Positions 34,473-48,144 of a stretch of 64,000 bases of DNA are shown here, one piece after another; the stretch's first letter is position 1, and the number at the start of each line of letters is the position of its first letter. The translations under genes and the position numbers were made by a program. A model generated the notes under the pieces. The model worked only from the letters and a program-made list of their open reading frames with translations, was not told where the DNA came from and made no database searches. Where the stretch lies: NCBI RefSeq assembly GCF_003054555.1, contig NZ_CP026304.1, positions 2,170,001 through 2,234,000 on the forward strand, written 5' to 3'. The DNA is from Streptomyces lunaelactis. Its GTDB lineage: Bacteria > Actinomycetota > Actinomycetes > Streptomycetales > Streptomycetaceae.

Positions 34473-34970
34473 TCAGCGCCGCCGGACGGTGCGCACCGCT
34501 CCGCCGGGCCGCCAGGACTCTACGACCAGCTCCTCGCCCTCGACGTGCGTCCGCACCACCTCGTCCAGTTCGACGCGGAACAGATGGAACGGCTCCGGCG
34601 GCTTGGCCTCCGCCACGAACCGGGCCATCACCTCCGGGTCGGTCACCTCCAACGCGCGCCCGCCGATCCGTACGTCACCGCCGTCCATCGAGTCGTCGGG
34701 GCCGGGGTTGGCCTGCACCGCGAACCGCGGATCGCGCTGAAGATCCTGCGCCTTGCGGGAGTACGGCATCATGCCCAGCCACAGCTCACCGAAGCGGAAG
34801 TCCACCTCGAGGCCGGTCACCCGCGGTGAGCCGTCCTTGCGGAGGGTGGCCAGGACATGATGCTTGTACTGCTGGAACCGCTTCCGCACGGTCTCGGCGA
34901 AGGCCGGCTCCGCCGCCCGGAAATCTGCCCAGGTGGTCCCCGCACTCGATGTCCCTGTACTCGATGTCAT
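34473..34970 (-). CDS. Pyridoxamine 5'-phosphate oxidase-fold protein
   Basis: A 165-residue split-barrel flavin-binding family protein. Seen: the helix AETVRKRFQQYKHHVLATLRKDGSPRVTGLEV followed by strands LWLGMM and the loop SRKAQDLQRDPRFAV, the pattern of general stress or FMN/F420-binding PNPOx-like proteins. Substrate unknown. It converges on fadE32 (12 bases apart) and is divergent from the small gene at 35128. It probably is not part of the steroid regulon, since it lies on the other strand. Confidence 0.8.
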   Translation of the reverse strand: MTSSTGTSSAGTTWADFRAAEPAFAETVRKRFQQYKHHVLATLRKDGSPRVTGLEVDFRFGELWLGMMPYSRKAQDLQRDPRFAVQANPGPDDSMDGGDVRIGGRALEVTDPEVMARFVAEAKPPEPFHLFRVELDEVVRTHVEGEELVVESWRPGGAVRTVRRR

Positions 34971-35127
34971 GACGCCATCGAACCCCAGAATCCCGACATC
35001 TTCTGTCGGGTTTCGGATCCGGGTGCCGCACGGATGCCGTCCCAGGGCGAACGTGGTCTGCTGGAGAGGGCAGGGCCGTCATCGTGGCGGCGCGGGGGAC
35101 CGAACCCGCCACCCGAGGAGATTTCTG

Positions 35128-35418
35128 ATGGCGATCTTCATGCACGCCACTCTGCCGGGCATCACGACAGACCAGTACGACACGCTGAACAGCGAATTGC
35201 AGGCCCTGCCGGGCGACACCTTCGCCGGGTGTCTCTCGCACGTTTGCGTAGCATCCGATTCGGGCCTGGAGATCTTCGACCTGTGGGAGTCCGAGGCGGC
35301 CATGGACAAGTTCACCACCGTGATGATGCCGGTCGCCCAGGGTCTTGGCTTCCCCCGGACCGGCGGACCCCCGAAGATCGCGCAGGTGCACAACCACTGG
35401 ACACCCGGGGCGGCGTAG
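35128..35418 (+). CDS. Small dimeric alpha-beta barrel-like protein
   Basis: A 96-residue protein. Seen: a strand AIFMHATLPGIT, a helix DQYDTLNSELQAL, the strand GLEIFDLWESEAAMDKFTTVMMPVAQGLG and a final PPKIAQVHNHW. This resembles small ABM-like (antibiotic biosynthesis monooxygenase fold) hypothetical proteins common in Streptomyces. GAGGAG lies 7 bases upstream of the ATG. Enzymatic role unknown. It converges on the HutD-like gene, 6 bases away. Confidence 0.75.
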   Translation: MAIFMHATLPGITTDQYDTLNSELQALPGDTFAGCLSHVCVASDSGLEIFDLWESEAAMDKFTTVMMPVAQGLGFPRTGGPPKIAQVHNHWTPGAA

Positions 35419-35424
35419 CACCGC

Positions 35425-35988
35425 TCACCGGACCGAGAGCGTGACCACCACCGCATACCCCTGCGTCCGGAGTACGCCCGGTGACTCGCCGGTCACCAAC
35501 ACCGCGTCGTAGCGGGCGAGTTCGACGCCCTGCCCGTCGAGCACGGCACCGTCCTCGAGTGCGACAGCCAGCACCGCACCGCCCTGCGGCACCATGAGCC
35601 GGAGGGTGCCGCGTACGACCGCGGTCGCCGCTTGCGTATGCCCCCTTCGGTACATCACATTGAAATTCACGACCGGGCCTTCGAGGAGTCGGCCGTCGGT
35701 CTCCAGGTCCCCGGGGAAGTCATGGGGCCAGTACTGCTCGTCGACGATGTGGTGTTCGCCGCCCACCATGAGGTCCATCCCTGCCCCCTCGACCACGGTC
35801 AGGGTCCGGTCGACGCCGGGGAACGCGGAGAACGGCCCGTCCGCGGCCACATCCGCCAGACTGACCCGCCAGTCGAAGGCGTCCATCGAGGCGCCTTCGG
35901 GGGAGGCGGCGATCTCCCGGGTGACTCCCCCGCCGTTCTTCCAGGGCACGGCCGTACGGTCGGCCGCCCGCAGCACCCGTAGCGTCAC
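35425..35988 (-). CDS. HutD/Ves-family cupin-like protein
   Basis: A 187-residue protein. Seen: WKNGGGVTREIAASPEG (the HutD/Ves family hallmark), FDWRVSLADVAADGPFSAFPGVDRTLTVVEGAGM, and FNVMYRRG. The family is a bicupin fold linked with histidine utilisation or stress but of unsettled biochemistry. The GTG at 35988 overlaps the TGA of the VWA gene upstream, which argues for this start over the longer frame. No hut genes are nearby. Confidence 0.85.
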   Translation of the reverse strand: MTLRVLRAADRTAVPWKNGGGVTREIAASPEGASMDAFDWRVSLADVAADGPFSAFPGVDRTLTVVEGAGMDLMVGGEHHIVDEQYWPHDFPGDLETDGRLLEGPVVNFNVMYRRGHTQAATAVVRGTLRLMVPQGGAVLAVALEDGAVLDGQGVELARYDAVLVTGESPGVLRTQGYAVVVTLSVR

Positions 35989-36704
35989 CGCACGATCCCT
36001 TGCGCGCGGGCGGCGGCCAGCCAGAGCGGGAATTCGGCGACCAGCCGGTCGTACAGCTCGGCGTCCGGGACCTGCCGCGGGTCGAGTCCGGCGTGGAAGA
36101 AGCCGGCGTTGTCGATCGGGCGCTTGGCGGGTACGGCCAGCTCGTCGAGCTTGTGCAGGAAGTCGAACTGCGAGCTGCGCTTGTTGCCGAAGCCGATGAA
36201 CTGCCAGAACAGCGGCAGCTTGGCCGCCTTGCACAGATAGCGCTCCGCCGCGTGCTTGCTGATCGGGCCGCCGTCGGTCTGGAAGACGACGAGCGCGGGC
36301 GCGGTCGAGCCGCTGTCGACGTAGTGGTCCATGACCGCGTCCATGGCGAGGTGGTAGCTGGTCCTGCCCATGTGCCCGAGGCCCGCCACGATCTCGTCGA
36401 CCCGCCCGTGGTGGTTGTCCAGGGCGATGTCGGTGACCGCGTCGATGTCCGTGGAGAAGAAGACGACGGGCACCCGGCCGTCGTCGTCGAGATGGGCCGA
36501 CAGGGACAGGACGCGGTCGGCGAGTGCCTGGACGCTGCCGTCCTTGTAGTACTCCTTCATGGAGCCGGAGTAGTCGAGCACGAGATAGACGGCCGCACGC
36601 TCCCCGCTCAGCCGGTGCTTCTCCAAGGAGACGCCGGCGCTCTTGTAGAGGCTGACGAGCGCGGGGGCGGTCTCCTCGACCTTGCGGAGGCTGATGGCCG
36701 CCAT
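35985..36704 (-). CDS. VWA-domain protein (TerY/TerF-like)
   Basis: A 239-residue protein that is nearly all von Willebrand A domain. Seen: the MIDAS motif DYSGSMKEYYKDG (about residue 45), a second acidic motif in VVFFSTDIDAV, a MIDAS threonine region GRTSYHLAMD, and VVFQTDGGPI. The C-terminal FWQFIGFGN is typical of tellurium-resistance-associated VWA proteins. It probably mediates metal-dependent protein binding. The stop overlaps the HutD-like gene's start. No ter genes are adjacent. Confidence 0.85.
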   Translation of the reverse strand: MAAISLRKVEETAPALVSLYKSAGVSLEKHRLSGERAAVYLVLDYSGSMKEYYKDGSVQALADRVLSLSAHLDDDGRVPVVFFSTDIDAVTDIALDNHHGRVDEIVAGLGHMGRTSYHLAMDAVMDHYVDSGSTAPALVVFQTDGGPISKHAAERYLCKAAKLPLFWQFIGFGNKRSSQFDFLHKLDELAVPAKRPIDNAGFFHAGLDPRQVPDAELYDRLVAEFPLWLAAARAQGIVR

Positions 36705-37174
36705 GCGGGGCTCCGTTCGTCCTGGAGTGAGCAGATTACGTCACCGCTGTCGGGACGAGAGGCGGGAGTCGCCAAGTCCCTTGACGGGCACGGACGACGG
36801 GCATTCGCCCTGAGCGGTGTCGGGGAAGTCCGGGTGGGTGAAGGTGGGGGTACCTCCCGTGCCCGCAGGGCTACGGGGGAGGGCCGAGTCTGGCAAGGCG
36901 GAGGATGGGGGTCCCCCCGCCGAAGGCAGGGGGAGAGTCCACGCGGAGCGTCGGCGACTGACGACAACGCAGCCAGGCGACAGCCATCGGCCCGCGACGC
37001 CGCCCGGACTTCCCCGGGGCCGCTTAAGGCCGTGTCTGAGCCCGAACGCGCCGCGGCGCCCACCCAGTGTCCGGTCGGGGACAGGGCGAGCGCCGCGGTA
37101 CGGGGGTCCGGAGCCCCGGACCAACCCGAGCCCGTACGCCGTTGTACGGGACCGTATAAGGGGTCAAACAGTCA
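36705..37174. other. Gene-poor intergenic stretch with G-rich repeats
   Basis: No credible gene between the VWA start and the gltD stop. Two related G-rich inverted motifs occur at about 36844-36857 (GGGGGTACCTCCC) and 36907-36919 (GGGGGTCCCCCC), each followed by GCCGAAGGCAGGGGGAG- or GCAGGGCTACGGGGGAG-like sequence. Open frames here have atypical composition. Confidence 0.5.
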
Positions 37175-38627
37175 TCACGCCGTCAGCGCACGGTCCGTGG
37201 GACGAATCGGAGCCGGCAACTCACTCGCACCGGTCAGGAAACGATCCACACCCCGCGCTGCCGAGCGTCCTTCGGCGATCGCCCAGACGATCAGCGACTG
37301 GCCGCGCCCCGCGTCGCCCGCGACGTACACGCCGTTGACGTTCGTCGCGAAGTCCGCGTCGCGCGCGACGTTGCCGCGCTCGTCGAGCTCCAGGCCGAAC
37401 TGGGAGACGAGGCCGTTGGCCTGGTCCGTGCCCGTGAAGCCCATCGCCAGGGTGACCAGCTGCGCCGGGATCTTCCGCTCCGTGCCGGGCTTCTGCTCCA
37501 GCTTGCCGCCCTTGAACTCCACCTCGATCAGGTGCAGGAACTGGACGTTGCCGTCCTCGTCGCCCTCGAAGTGGGTGGTGGAGACGGAGTAGACCCGCTC
37601 GCCGCCCTCCTCGTGCGCCGAGGTGACCTTGTAGAGCATCGGGAACGTCGGCCACGGCTGGCCCGTCGGGCGGTCGTCGCCCGGGCGCGGCATGATCTCC
37701 AGCTGGGTGACCGAGGCCGCCCCCTGCCGGTGCGCCGTGCCCACGCAGTCCGCGCCGGTGTCGCCGCCGCCGATGACCACGACGTGCTTGCCCGCGGCGG
37801 TGATCGGAGGGGCCACGAAGTCGCCCTCCTGCACCTTGTTGGCGAGCGGCAGGTACTCCATCGCGAAGTGGACGCCGGTCAGCTCACGGCCCGGGACGGG
37901 CAGATCGCGCGAGAGCGTCGCGCCGGCCGCGATGACCACCGCGTCGTACCGCCTGCGCAGCTTCGCCGCGTCGATGTCGCGGCCGATCTCCACCTCGGTA
38001 CGGAACTTGGTGCCCTCCGCCCGCATCTGCTCGATGCGCCGGTTGATGTGCACCTTCTCCATCTTGAACTCGGGGATGCCGTACCGCAGCAGCCCGCCGA
38101 TGCGGTCCGCGCGCTCGTACACGGCGACCGTGTGACCCGCCCGGGTCAGCTGCTGGGCGGCGGCCAGACCCGCCGGGCCCGAGCCGATGACCGCGACCGT
38201 CTTGCCGGACAGGCGCTCCGGCGGCTGCGGGGTGACATCGCCGCTGTCCCACGCCTTGTCGATGATCGAGACTTCGACGTTCTTGATGGTGACGGCCGGC
38301 TGGTTGATGCCGAGCACACACGCGGCCTCGCACGGCGCGGGGCACAGCCGCCCGGTGAACTCCGGGAAGTTGTTGGTCGCGTGCAGCCGCTCGCTCGCCG
38401 CGGACCAGTCCTCGCGGTACGCGTAGTCGTTCCACTCGGGGATGAGGTTGCCCAGCGGACAGCCGTTGTGGCAGAACGGAATGCCACAGTCCATGCAGCG
38501 CCCGGCCTGCTTGCTGATGATCGGCAGCAGCGAACCGGGAACGTAGACCTCGTTCCAGTCCTTGAGGCGCTCCGTGACGGGGCGGGTCTCGGCGACCTCT
38601 CGGCCGGTGGTCAGGAAGCCCTTGGGG

Positions 38628-38635
<8 letters not shown>
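37175..38635 (-). CDS. gltD: Glutamate synthase small subunit
   Basis: A 486-residue NADPH-dependent subunit that passes electrons from NADPH via FAD to GltB for glutamate formation from glutamine and 2-oxoglutarate. Seen: N-terminal cysteine clusters [17 protein letters not shown] and [10 protein letters not shown] for 4Fe-4S centres, FAD motif [15 protein letters not shown] (about residue 150), NADP motif [13 protein letters not shown] (about 290), and the C-terminal [19 protein letters not shown]. It overlaps gltB by 8 bases and is its downstream partner. Confidence 0.97.
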
Positions 38636-43190
<4,555 letters not shown>

Positions 43191-43558
43191 CGGCTCTCCC
43201 GTCGTCGTCGTATGCCCTCCCGGACCACGTCCGGGGGAGCGATTATCGAGGGACGACGTTGGCCCTCCGCGAAATTTCGTGCAGGTTACATGATGGAACG
43301 CTTCTCGAAAAGCGGATAGTCCGTTCCAGCATGCGGACACCACGCAAAGTGGTGGAGGTGGGTCACAGCCGGACAGATCGATGTCCGCGAGCCCGTCGCA
43401 GAGCAGGCTTCATTGCCCGCAGCGCCTACGGCTCATGCCCGGTGGTTAAGGACTCGAAACCGCCGGGTAACGGCTACTTATGTGGCGCCACGCATAGTGT
43501 CCCACCGACTTGGTGATTCCGGCCAGGGGCGTACGTCACAAGCGGGGAGGACCGCCGG
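43191..43558. promoter_or_regulatory. gltB upstream region with possible GlnR-type half sites
   Basis: No gene seen. It should hold the gltBD promoter. GTTAA-N6-GAAAC (43445-43460) and GTTAC-N6-GAACG (43285-43300) resemble the GTnAC-N6-GAAAC GlnR layout. A 10-bp palindrome (CGAAATTTCG) is at 43270-43279. These are eye matches only. Confidence 0.4.
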
Positions 43559-44287
43559 TCAGACCGCGGCACCGAGCAGCGAACCCAGCCCGAAGGTGAG
43601 CGCGGCCGCGGTCCCGCCGAGGACCAGCTGGCGCAGCCCGCTGTACCACCAGCCGCGCGCCGTCACCCGGGACACCAGGGCACCGCAGGCGAAGAGCCCG
43701 GTCAGCGCCAGCAGCACCGCCGGCCACAGGGCGGCCGCGCCGAGCAGATACGGCAGTACGGGCAGCAGCGCGCCCAGTGCGAACGAGCCGAAGGACGAGA
43801 CCGCGGCGACGGTCGGCGACGGCAGGTCGTCCGGGTCGATGCCGAGCTCCTCGCGCGCGTGTATCTCCAGCGCCTGCTCGGGATCCCTGGAGAGCTGCAT
43901 CGCCACCTCGCGAGCGAGCACTGGCTCCACGCCGCGCGCGACGTACAGGGCGGCCAGCTCCTCCATCTCGTCCACCGGATGCTTGCGCAACTCCCGCCGC
44001 TCCACGTCGAGTTCGGCCTCGACGAGCTCACGCTGGGAGGCCACGGACGTGTACTCGCCCGCCGCCATGGAGAAGGCTCCCGCCGCGAGTCCGGCCAGGC
44101 CGGTGATGACGATGGTCTGCTGGGAGGCCGCGCCGCCCGCGACACCGGTCATCAGCGCCAGGTTGGAGACGAGCCCGTCCATCGCGCCGAACACCGCCGG
44201 GCGCAGCCAGCCGCCGTTCACATCACGGTGGGTGTGATTGTCGCGGTGCGCCTCGTGGAGCGTCGCTCCGGTTTCGATGATGGACAC
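43559..44287 (-). CDS. VIT1/CCC1-family membrane transporter
   Basis: A 242-residue membrane protein of the VIT/CCC1 family (iron or manganese transport or sequestration). Seen: RPAVFGAMDGLVSNLALMTGVAGG (first membrane helix with the family metal-binding residues), AAGAFSMAAGEYTSVASQREL, a charged cytoplasmic section with many Glu (ELDVERRELRKHPVDEMEEL), and three C-terminal hydrophobic segments. The GTG at 44287 has GGGGAGA about 5 bases upstream. It is divergent from the ADP-ribosylglycohydrolase operon. No metal-responsive operator was recognised. Confidence 0.85.
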   Translation of the reverse strand: MSIIETGATLHEAHRDNHTHRDVNGGWLRPAVFGAMDGLVSNLALMTGVAGGAASQQTIVITGLAGLAAGAFSMAAGEYTSVASQRELVEAELDVERRELRKHPVDEMEELAALYVARGVEPVLAREVAMQLSRDPEQALEIHAREELGIDPDDLPSPTVAAVSSFGSFALGALLPVLPYLLGAAALWPAVLLALTGLFACGALVSRVTARGWWYSGLRQLVLGGTAAALTFGLGSLLGAAV

Positions 44288-44449
44288 AGTTCTCCCCTTC
44301 TCAGCAGCGGGCCCTGTGGTCCCGCTCCCCCTCAACACCCTCGAAAATACGCACGACGTAAGGGGTCCGCCAGCAAGGCAGGCCGTACTTACCTGGGTTC
44401 GGGCGGGTGGCGGAACGGGTGACAGACACGTTTCTCAGACTCGTCACGC

Positions 44450-44461
44450 GCCACATGTGGC
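44450..44461. promoter_or_regulatory. 12-bp palindrome before the ADP-ribosylglycohydrolase operon
   Basis: GCCACATGTGGC is a perfect palindrome 46 bases before the start of the operon's first gene. It is in a position suitable for an operator. The binding protein is unknown. Confidence 0.45.
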
Positions 44462-44506
44462 AGGGATGCATGAACAGGCTCGGAGCGCGCGAAAGGGCCC
44501 CGCCTC

Positions 44507-45613
44507 ATGGAGTTGATTGCATGCAATCCCGCTGATCCGGCCGGCCCCGCCCACGCCGAGTCCGCCGACTCCGCCCAGGCCGCCGAGTCAGCCGGCCCCG
44601 CACCCGGTGCGCCCCCGACGGCCGCGGTGCTCCGCGAGCGGGCCTGCGGCGCACTGCTCGGCCTCGCGGTGGGCGATGCGCTCGGCGCCCCCGCGGAGAA
44701 CATGCGGCCGTCCGAGATCCGCCGGCGCTGGGGCCGTATCGAGGGCTTCGTGAGCGACGACCCGGCGGGCACGGACGACACCGAGTACGCCATCTTCTCC
44801 GGCCTGCTGCTCGCCCGGCACGGCTCGGCACTGACCGTCTCGCATGTCGAGAAGGCATGGCACCACTGGATCGCGGACCTGGACGAAGGCCCGTTCCGTG
44901 GTGCGGGCTTCAGCGAACGCGGCACCCTCGAAAACCTCCGGCGCGGGCTCGCGGCCCCCATCTCGGCCCAGCACCGGCACGCCTGGAGCGACGGCCTGGC
45001 GATGCGCGCGGCGCCGTTCGGCGTCTTCGCGGCGGGCCACCCGGCGGAGGCGGCACGGCTCGTCGCGATCGACGGCAGCGTCAGCCACGACGGTGAGGGC
45101 ATCTACGGCGGCCAGGCGGTGGCGGCGGGAGTCGCGGCGGCGATGGCGGGCGCGGGCCCGGCGGGGGTGATCGGCGCGGCGCTGTCCGTGGTCCCGATGG
45201 ACTCCTGGACGGCCCGCTCGCTGCGCCGCGCGGTCGTGGCGGCCCAGCACACCCACACGGACACGCTCGCGATGGAGCGTGCGGTCCGCTCGGCGGTCGT
45301 GATCGGCGGCTACCCGTGGACGGACCTGGCGCCGGAGGCGGTGGGCCTGGCGTTCGGCGCGTTCGCGGCGGCCCGCGGAGACTTCCGTACGTCGGTGCTC
45401 ACCGCGGTCAACATGGGCCGCGACGCGGACACGACGGCGGCAGTGGCGGGAGCGCTGGCGGGAGCGATGTCCGGGGCCGCAGCGATCCCGCCCGAATGGT
45501 CCTCGGCCATCGGCCCGGTCCGCGGCAGCTGCCTGCCCTCGATGAGCGGCCACCATGTCCTGGACATCGCGGAACTGCTGACCCCGGACGACGAACCCCA
45601 GGCCGGCGCATGA
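44507..45613 (+). CDS. ADP-ribosylglycohydrolase family protein 1
   Basis: A 368-residue ADPRH-fold hydrolase; members cleave N- or O-glycosidic bonds of ADP-ribose or related ribosides using two metal ions. Seen: ACGALLGLAVGDALGAPAENM, the metal-site motif AGTDDTEYAI (about residue 88-97) and the second metal motif NMGRDADTTAAVAGALAGAM. The first 43 residues are Ala/Pro-rich with no homology expected. AAAGGG is 9 bases before the ATG. It is first of seven overlapping genes, ending in an ATGA overlap with paralogue 2. Confidence 0.9.
   Translation: MELIACNPADPAGPAHAESADSAQAAESAGPAPGAPPTAAVLRERACGALLGLAVGDALGAPAENMRPSEIRRRWGRIEGFVSDDPAGTDDTEYAIFSGLLLARHGSALTVSHVEKAWHHWIADLDEGPFRGAGFSERGTLENLRRGLAAPISAQHRHAWSDGLAMRAAPFGVFAAGHPAEAARLVAIDGSVSHDGEGIYGGQAVAAGVAAAMAGAGPAGVIGAALSVVPMDSWTARSLRRAVVAAQHTHTDTLAMERAVRSAVVIGGYPWTDLAPEAVGLAFGAFAAARGDFRTSVLTAVNMGRDADTTAAVAGALAGAMSGAAAIPPEWSSAIGPVRGSCLPSMSGHHVLDIAELLTPDDEPQAGA
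44515..44528. promoter_or_regulatory. 14-bp palindrome overlapping the first codons of the operon
   Basis: GATTGCATGCAATC is a perfect 14-bp palindrome lying over codons 3-8 of the first ADP-ribosylglycohydrolase gene. It resembles GntR/LacI-type operators in symmetry and size. Alternatively the true start codon is further downstream. Confidence 0.5.
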
Positions 45614-47015
45614 GGCCCGAGAGCGGGCAGGCACCACGCCCGGAAGGCCTGCCGCCGAGCGACGGGCGTGGGCGCACGCGGGAATCCGACGGGCGTGGGC
45701 GCACGCGGGAATCGCCGAGCGCGCCCGGGGAGTGCGGGCACGCCCAGGACACGACACCGCCCTCGCGGGAAGCGCCGGGCACCACCGCGGGGCCGGAGGC
45801 CCTCCCCCCGGTTTCAGGAACGGGCGGGCCGAGGGAACACCACCCCACCGGGCGCACCCCTCCCCGGCCCATCGAAGGCCTCCTCCTCGGGCTCGCCGCC
45901 GGGGACGCCGCCGGGTGGCCCGCCGCGCGGCACCGGGCCGCGCGGATGCCCGAGTGGACCCGCCGCCTCACCCGCGAGCTCGACACCTTCGCCGAGCAGA
46001 ACGCAACCACCACCCTCCCCGTCCCCATCGCCCTCAACCAGCCCCCCGAACCCTCCGCCTCGGCCCGTCCGACGACGCCGAGTGGGCCGCCTTCGCCGCC
46101 GAGACCGTGCTCACCGCGGCAGGTGACCTCTTCTCCGGCCTCGCCCCCGGCCGCCGTATGCGCGCCGCCGTCGCCCTCGCCTGGAACTCCCTCGCCAGCG
46201 AGGTCGCCGCGGCCGCCGACCGCGCCCCCGAGGTCGAGTCCGCCGTACTCCCTCTCCGCGCCCGGATCTCCGTACGCGCCGGCCTCGGCAATCTCGCCAC
46301 CGGACTGCGCCCGCCCGCCACCGGCCACGACAACCCGCACTACTTCGACGACGCCGCCTGCGTACGCGCCGTCGTCCTCGCCGTCGTCCACCCCGGCGAC
46401 CCGGCCGCCGCCGCAGCGCTCGCCGAGTTCGACGCGCGCTACACCCAGGACGGCGACGGAGTGCACGGCGCCCGCGCCATGGCCGCCGCCGTCGCCGTCG
46501 CCCTCGGCGGCGCGCCCGTCGACGACGCCGTCGACGCCGCCCTCGCCGAACTCCCCGCCGCCACCGAGATCGGCCGCAACGCCCAGCACGCCGTCAAGCT
46601 CGCCCGCGACGCGCACGGCGCCTTCGAACTCGTACCCCTCCTCGAGCACCAGATCGTCGACCACGTCTACAGCTACGGCATCGCCGCCGCCGAGACCGTC
46701 CCCGTCGCCCTCGCCCTCGCCACCGCCGCCCGTGGCCGGGTCTGCGAAGCCGTACCCGCGGCCGCCTGCCTCTCCCGCGTCGCCGACTCCGCCCCCGCCC
46801 TCGCCGGCGCCCTGACCGGGGCGCTCGGCGGCGGCGATTCCGTCCCCGGCACCTGGCGCGACGCCTGCCGCATCCTGGCCGGCTGCGCGCTCCCCCGGCT
46901 CGCGGGTACGGATCTGGTCGAACTCGCCGGGCTGCTCGCACACACGGAACTGACCGCCCCGGGTGGACAATTCCGGCATGACGACGACACTCGAGACGAC
47001 ACTCGCACTCGATGA
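45610..47015 (+). pseudogene. ADP-ribosylglycohydrolase family protein 2, frameshifted
   Basis: Two frames together encode one ADPRH-family protein. The first (ATG at 45610, overlapping the previous stop) carries PIEGLLLGLAAGDAAGWP...TLPVPIALNQPPEP. The homology then continues in another frame with LRLGPSDDAEWAAF...ARISVRAGLG, QDGDGVHGARAMAAA and ALTGALGGGDSVPGTWRD, ending at 47015. The switch is at about 46050-46056, in a C-rich run, and fits loss of one C. The metal motifs are divergent (SDDAEW, GGGDSV). The N-terminal 95 residues are low-complexity and contain a 27-bp tandem duplication (45661-45714). It may be a real pseudogene or a sequencing error. The end overlaps paralogue 3 by 38 bases. 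Confidence 0.85.
45661..45714. repeat. 27-bp tandem duplication
   Basis: Two consecutive 27-bp units (45661-45687 and 45688-45714) differ only at their last base. Both stay in frame and repeat nine residues (DGRGRTRES) in the low-complexity N-terminus of ADP-ribosylglycohydrolase 2. Confidence 0.9.
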
Positions 47016-48144
47016 CCGGATCGCCGGCAGCCTCATCGGAGCGGCTGTCGGTGACGCACTCGGCGGCCCGGTCGAGGGCTACACCCCGGAGCAGATCGTG
47101 GAACGGCACGGCGGCCGCGTCCACGGCATCGTCGGCCCGTGGAACGGCGATGCCTGGCGTACCGCCCGCCCCATCGCGCCGTACCACAAGGGCGACGGCC
47201 ACATCACCGACGACACCCTCATGACCCACGCGCTGATCCGCGTGTACGCCACCGTCCGCGACCACATCGACGCCTACGCGGTCGCCGACCATCTGGTCCC
47301 CGACCTGATGTCGAACCCCCGCTGGATCCCGGAGCTGGAAGCGGAGGCGCTCCCCCTCCAGCGGGTCTTCCTCGCCGAGAAGTGGATCGTCGCGCGCCTG
47401 CACTACGGGCACAACGACCCGCGCGAGGCCGGTGCGGGCAACATCGTCAACTGCGGCGCGGCGATGTACATGGCGCCGGTGGGCCTGGTCAACGCGGCGC
47501 ATCCCGCCGCCGCATACGCCGAGGCCATCGACGTCGCGGGCGCGCACCAGTCCTCGTACGGACGAGAGGCGGCGGGCGTCTTCGCGGCGGCGGTCGCTGC
47601 GGCCTGCCTCCCGGGCGCGACGCCGGCCTCGGTCATCGACAGCTGTCTGTCGCTGGCCAAGGACGGCACGGCCTCGGCGATCGAGGCGGTGGCCGAAGTC
47701 GCGGCGGACCACTCGGACTTCGAGTCGGCGATGGCACCGCTGCGGGTCGCGGTCGCCCCCTTCGACACGGTCGGCCCCGACTACCGCGCCCCGACGCTCG
47801 CGGCCCGCCGCCCGTCCCGTCTCCACTCCATCGAGGAGCTCCCCATCGCGCTCGGCATGCTTCTGGTGGGCGGGGGCGACTACCGCCGTACGGTCCTGGG
47901 CTCGGTCAACTACGGACGGGACTGCGACTCGATCGCGACGATGGCGGGGGCGATCGCGGGGGCGCTCCACGGCGAGTCGGCGGTCCCGGCGGACTGGGCG
48001 AAGGGGGTCGCCGAGGCGAGCCGCCTGGACCTGCACGCCCCGGCGGCGGAACTGACCGCGGTCACCCGCGAGATCTTCACCCGCGACAGGGAACGCCGCC
48101 GCGCCCACGAGTCGGCGTTCGCCCGTCTGACGGTGGCACGATGA
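46978..48144 (+). CDS. ADP-ribosylglycohydrolase family protein 3
   Basis: A 388-residue ADPRH-fold hydrolase with canonical metal sites. Seen: AGSLIGAAVGDALGGPVEGYTPEQI, HITDDTLMTHALI (TDDT), GYGHNDPREAGAGN-like middle region (YGHNDPREAGAGNIVNCG), and NYGRDCDSIATMAGAIAGAL (DxDS second site). The ATG at 46978 is preferred; a GTG at 46963 is possible. It overlaps the frameshifted paralogue 2 and, by ATGA, paralogue 4. The substrate is unknown. Confidence 0.9.
   Translation: MTTTLETTLALDDRIAGSLIGAAVGDALGGPVEGYTPEQIVERHGGRVHGIVGPWNGDAWRTARPIAPYHKGDGHITDDTLMTHALIRVYATVRDHIDAYAVADHLVPDLMSNPRWIPELEAEALPLQRVFLAEKWIVARLHYGHNDPREAGAGNIVNCGAAMYMAPVGLVNAAHPAAAYAEAIDVAGAHQSSYGREAAGVFAAAVAAACLPGATPASVIDSCLSLAKDGTASAIEAVAEVAADHSDFESAMAPLRVAVAPFDTVGPDYRAPTLAARRPSRLHSIEELPIALGMLLVGGGDYRRTVLGSVNYGRDCDSIATMAGAIAGALHGESAVPADWAKGVAEASRLDLHAPAAELTAVTREIFTRDRERRRAHESAFARLTVAR

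Noticed and set aside
45661..45714. Tandem repeat considered as a CRISPR-like array
   Set aside because: Only two adjoining units without spacers, in a coding frame.
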